Assembly: GCA_021846145.1 (NCBI GenBank)
Contig: JAJZCJ010000200.1
Span: 1 to 6,119, forward strand
DNA length: 6,119 nt
Direction: 5' to 3'
From: Bacillota bacterium
GTDB lineage: Bacteria > Bacillota > Bacilli > Alicyclobacillales > SLC66
The notes under the pieces were generated by a model. That model saw only the letters and a program-made list of their open reading frames with translations, was not told the DNA's origin and did no database searches. Shown here one piece after another: positions 6,101 to 6,119 of this stretch; positions within the stretch are counted from its first letter, which is position 1; each line of letters opens with the position of its first letter. A program made the translations under genes and the position numbers.

Positions 6101-6119
6101 CTAACCCAAATAATAGATC
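3114..6119 (-). CDS. Hybrid sensor histidine kinase, PAS-PAS-HisKA-HATPase-REC-REC-HPt (5' end outside window)
   Basis: The frame stays open to the window edge, so the 1001 visible residues lack the true start; the ATG at 6059 lies inside a PAS domain. Visible order: PAS/PAC (1 to about 92, with LHPDEL..THQPDG and ending in RDITEKK); PAS/PAC (about 103-235, ending in RDITDRK); HisKA with [14 protein letters not shown] (His260); HATPase_c (about 361-477) with the N box [15 protein letters not shown] and GGTGLGL; first receiver (about 496-615; Asp502/503, Asp550, Ser580, Lys602); second receiver (about 646-765; Glu652/Asp653, Asp696, Thr726, Lys748); HPt (about 800-880) with [13 protein letters not shown] (His853); helical tail (about 925-1001) with [12 protein letters not shown]. 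All phosphotransfer residues are present, so a BarA/ArcB-like internal His-Asp-His relay looks functional. No membrane segment is visible; one could lie upstream. Signal and target regulator are unknown. Confidence 0.95.
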   Translation of the reverse strand, partial: DLLFGLENEENFYKLHPDELMPTHQPDGSVSQVLSHAHIHQAMVSGFDRFECVYQRSSTGELFDADVMLTRLNFGDTTVLQAIVRDITEKKQAEYALNESRKQLEQIINFLPDAILIVNTEGKVTVWNRSMEEMTGIKAEDIIGKGNYEHALPFYGERRPIMVDLVIASDEEQQKKYMSIRSEKNRMTAETWVPVLRSEKRFLYIMATPLYDSNGYLIGSIESIRDITDRKQMENKLLDAMEAAEAATRAKSDFLANMSHEIRTPMNAIIGMAYLALQTELSPKQQDYIGKIQSSSQALLGIINDILDFSKIEAGKLEIEAVAFNLDETMNNLANMLSMKAYQKGLELLFQYSSDVPQKLKGDPLRLGQILINLTNNAIKFTEQGEIIVKVELVQQHEQKVTLQFSVKDTGIGMTLEQQSKLFQAFSQADASTTRKYGGTGLGLAISARLSELMGGSIWVVSESGKGSTFYFTVVFDSMETVENRHPLIHFHHQMINVLAIDDNAVAREILMNMLHALHFQAMGVDSGEQGLAALLEVASSEPFDLVLLDWQMPEMDGVETARRIRELGLAREPDIIMISAYDLSELAEEMNQFGIAKRLIKPVTESQLFDAVMDVIGAEKKSSLIVATHHDVATASDQWQGIQGAHILLVEDNEINQQVAREILEQVGVTVDIAGNGLQAIAALEVHSYDAVLMDVQMPIMDGYEATRQIRTDARFAALPIIAMTANAMSGDREKSLGVGMNDYVTKPINPSQVFAALARWVTPAHPRPMMPSRASHRAGAIGAATDESVEPRPWPELPGISLEDGLTRVGNNRSLYQKLLGQFRASNEEMVANIQAAWRAGDLPTAARMAHTVKGVAANLGADELAAVGAELERALKQVQTDGVEALIETFATELDIVTDGIRAFEAALAEPQQELRPTGQASMDLEVVRGQAMQLAQMLERGMVDSMEQIETLERQLGKSEVKTQWERLKQHVDFFDMDSALEDLNEIAVILTISLGQ

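Overview
The window comes from an endospore-forming member of the Bacillales. The main evidence is an intact, highly recognisable gerE (a late mother-cell sporulation regulator) preceded by a good match to a sigma-K promoter. Strong AGGAGG-type Shine-Dalgarno sequences, TTG and GTG starts and sigma-A-type TTGACA/TATAAT promoters agree with this. The genus cannot be fixed from the sequence. An Alicyclobacillaceae-like lineage is only a guess from the moderate G+C and the gene mix.

Layout, left to right: (1) 2-298 on +, the 3' end of purU (formyltetrahydrofolate deformylase), cut by the window edge. (2) 301-1335 on -, an exported YVTN/YncE-like beta-propeller protein with a methionine-rich loop, convergent with purU with only 2 bases between the stop codons. 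(3) 1336-1439, a compact regulatory region with a sigma-A promoter, a BlaI-type operator and a perfect 25-bp inverted repeat. (4) 1440-2279 on -, a membrane M56/BlaR1-like zinc metallopeptidase with no sensor domain. (5) 2276-2653 on -, a BlaI/MecI/CopY-family repressor overlapping the peptidase gene by 4 bases. (6) 2654-2758, the repressor's promoter/operator and the gerE terminator. (7) 2759-2986 on -, gerE. (8) 2987-3113, the gerE leader and sigma-K promoter. (9) 3114-6119 on -, a very large hybrid histidine kinase (PAS-PAS-HisKA-HATPase-REC-REC-HPt-helical tail) whose 5' end lies outside the window. No stretch over about 130 bases lacks a gene. I saw no tRNA, rRNA, CRISPR array or insertion sequence.

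The most interesting part is the repressor/peptidase/propeller block. The promoter of the repressor operon and that of the propeller gene have the same architecture: GCTTGAC at -35, 17-bp spacing, and a 13-bp dyad CTACA(G/A)TT(T/A)GTAG covering the -10. This predicts one regulon in which the BlaI-like protein represses both itself plus the peptidase and the propeller gene, with relief by proteolysis through the M56 peptidase. In the propeller promoter the operator sits at the centre of a 25-bp perfect inverted repeat. The signal is unknown: there is no beta-lactam-binding domain, no CopY copper hook and no beta-lactamase. The Met/His-rich loop of the propeller hints at a metal, but that is speculation.

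gerE and the hybrid kinase appear to be separate transcription units. gerE has its own sigma-K promoter and a strong intrinsic terminator. The kinase carries a complete internal phosphorelay, but no partner response regulator lies in the window.
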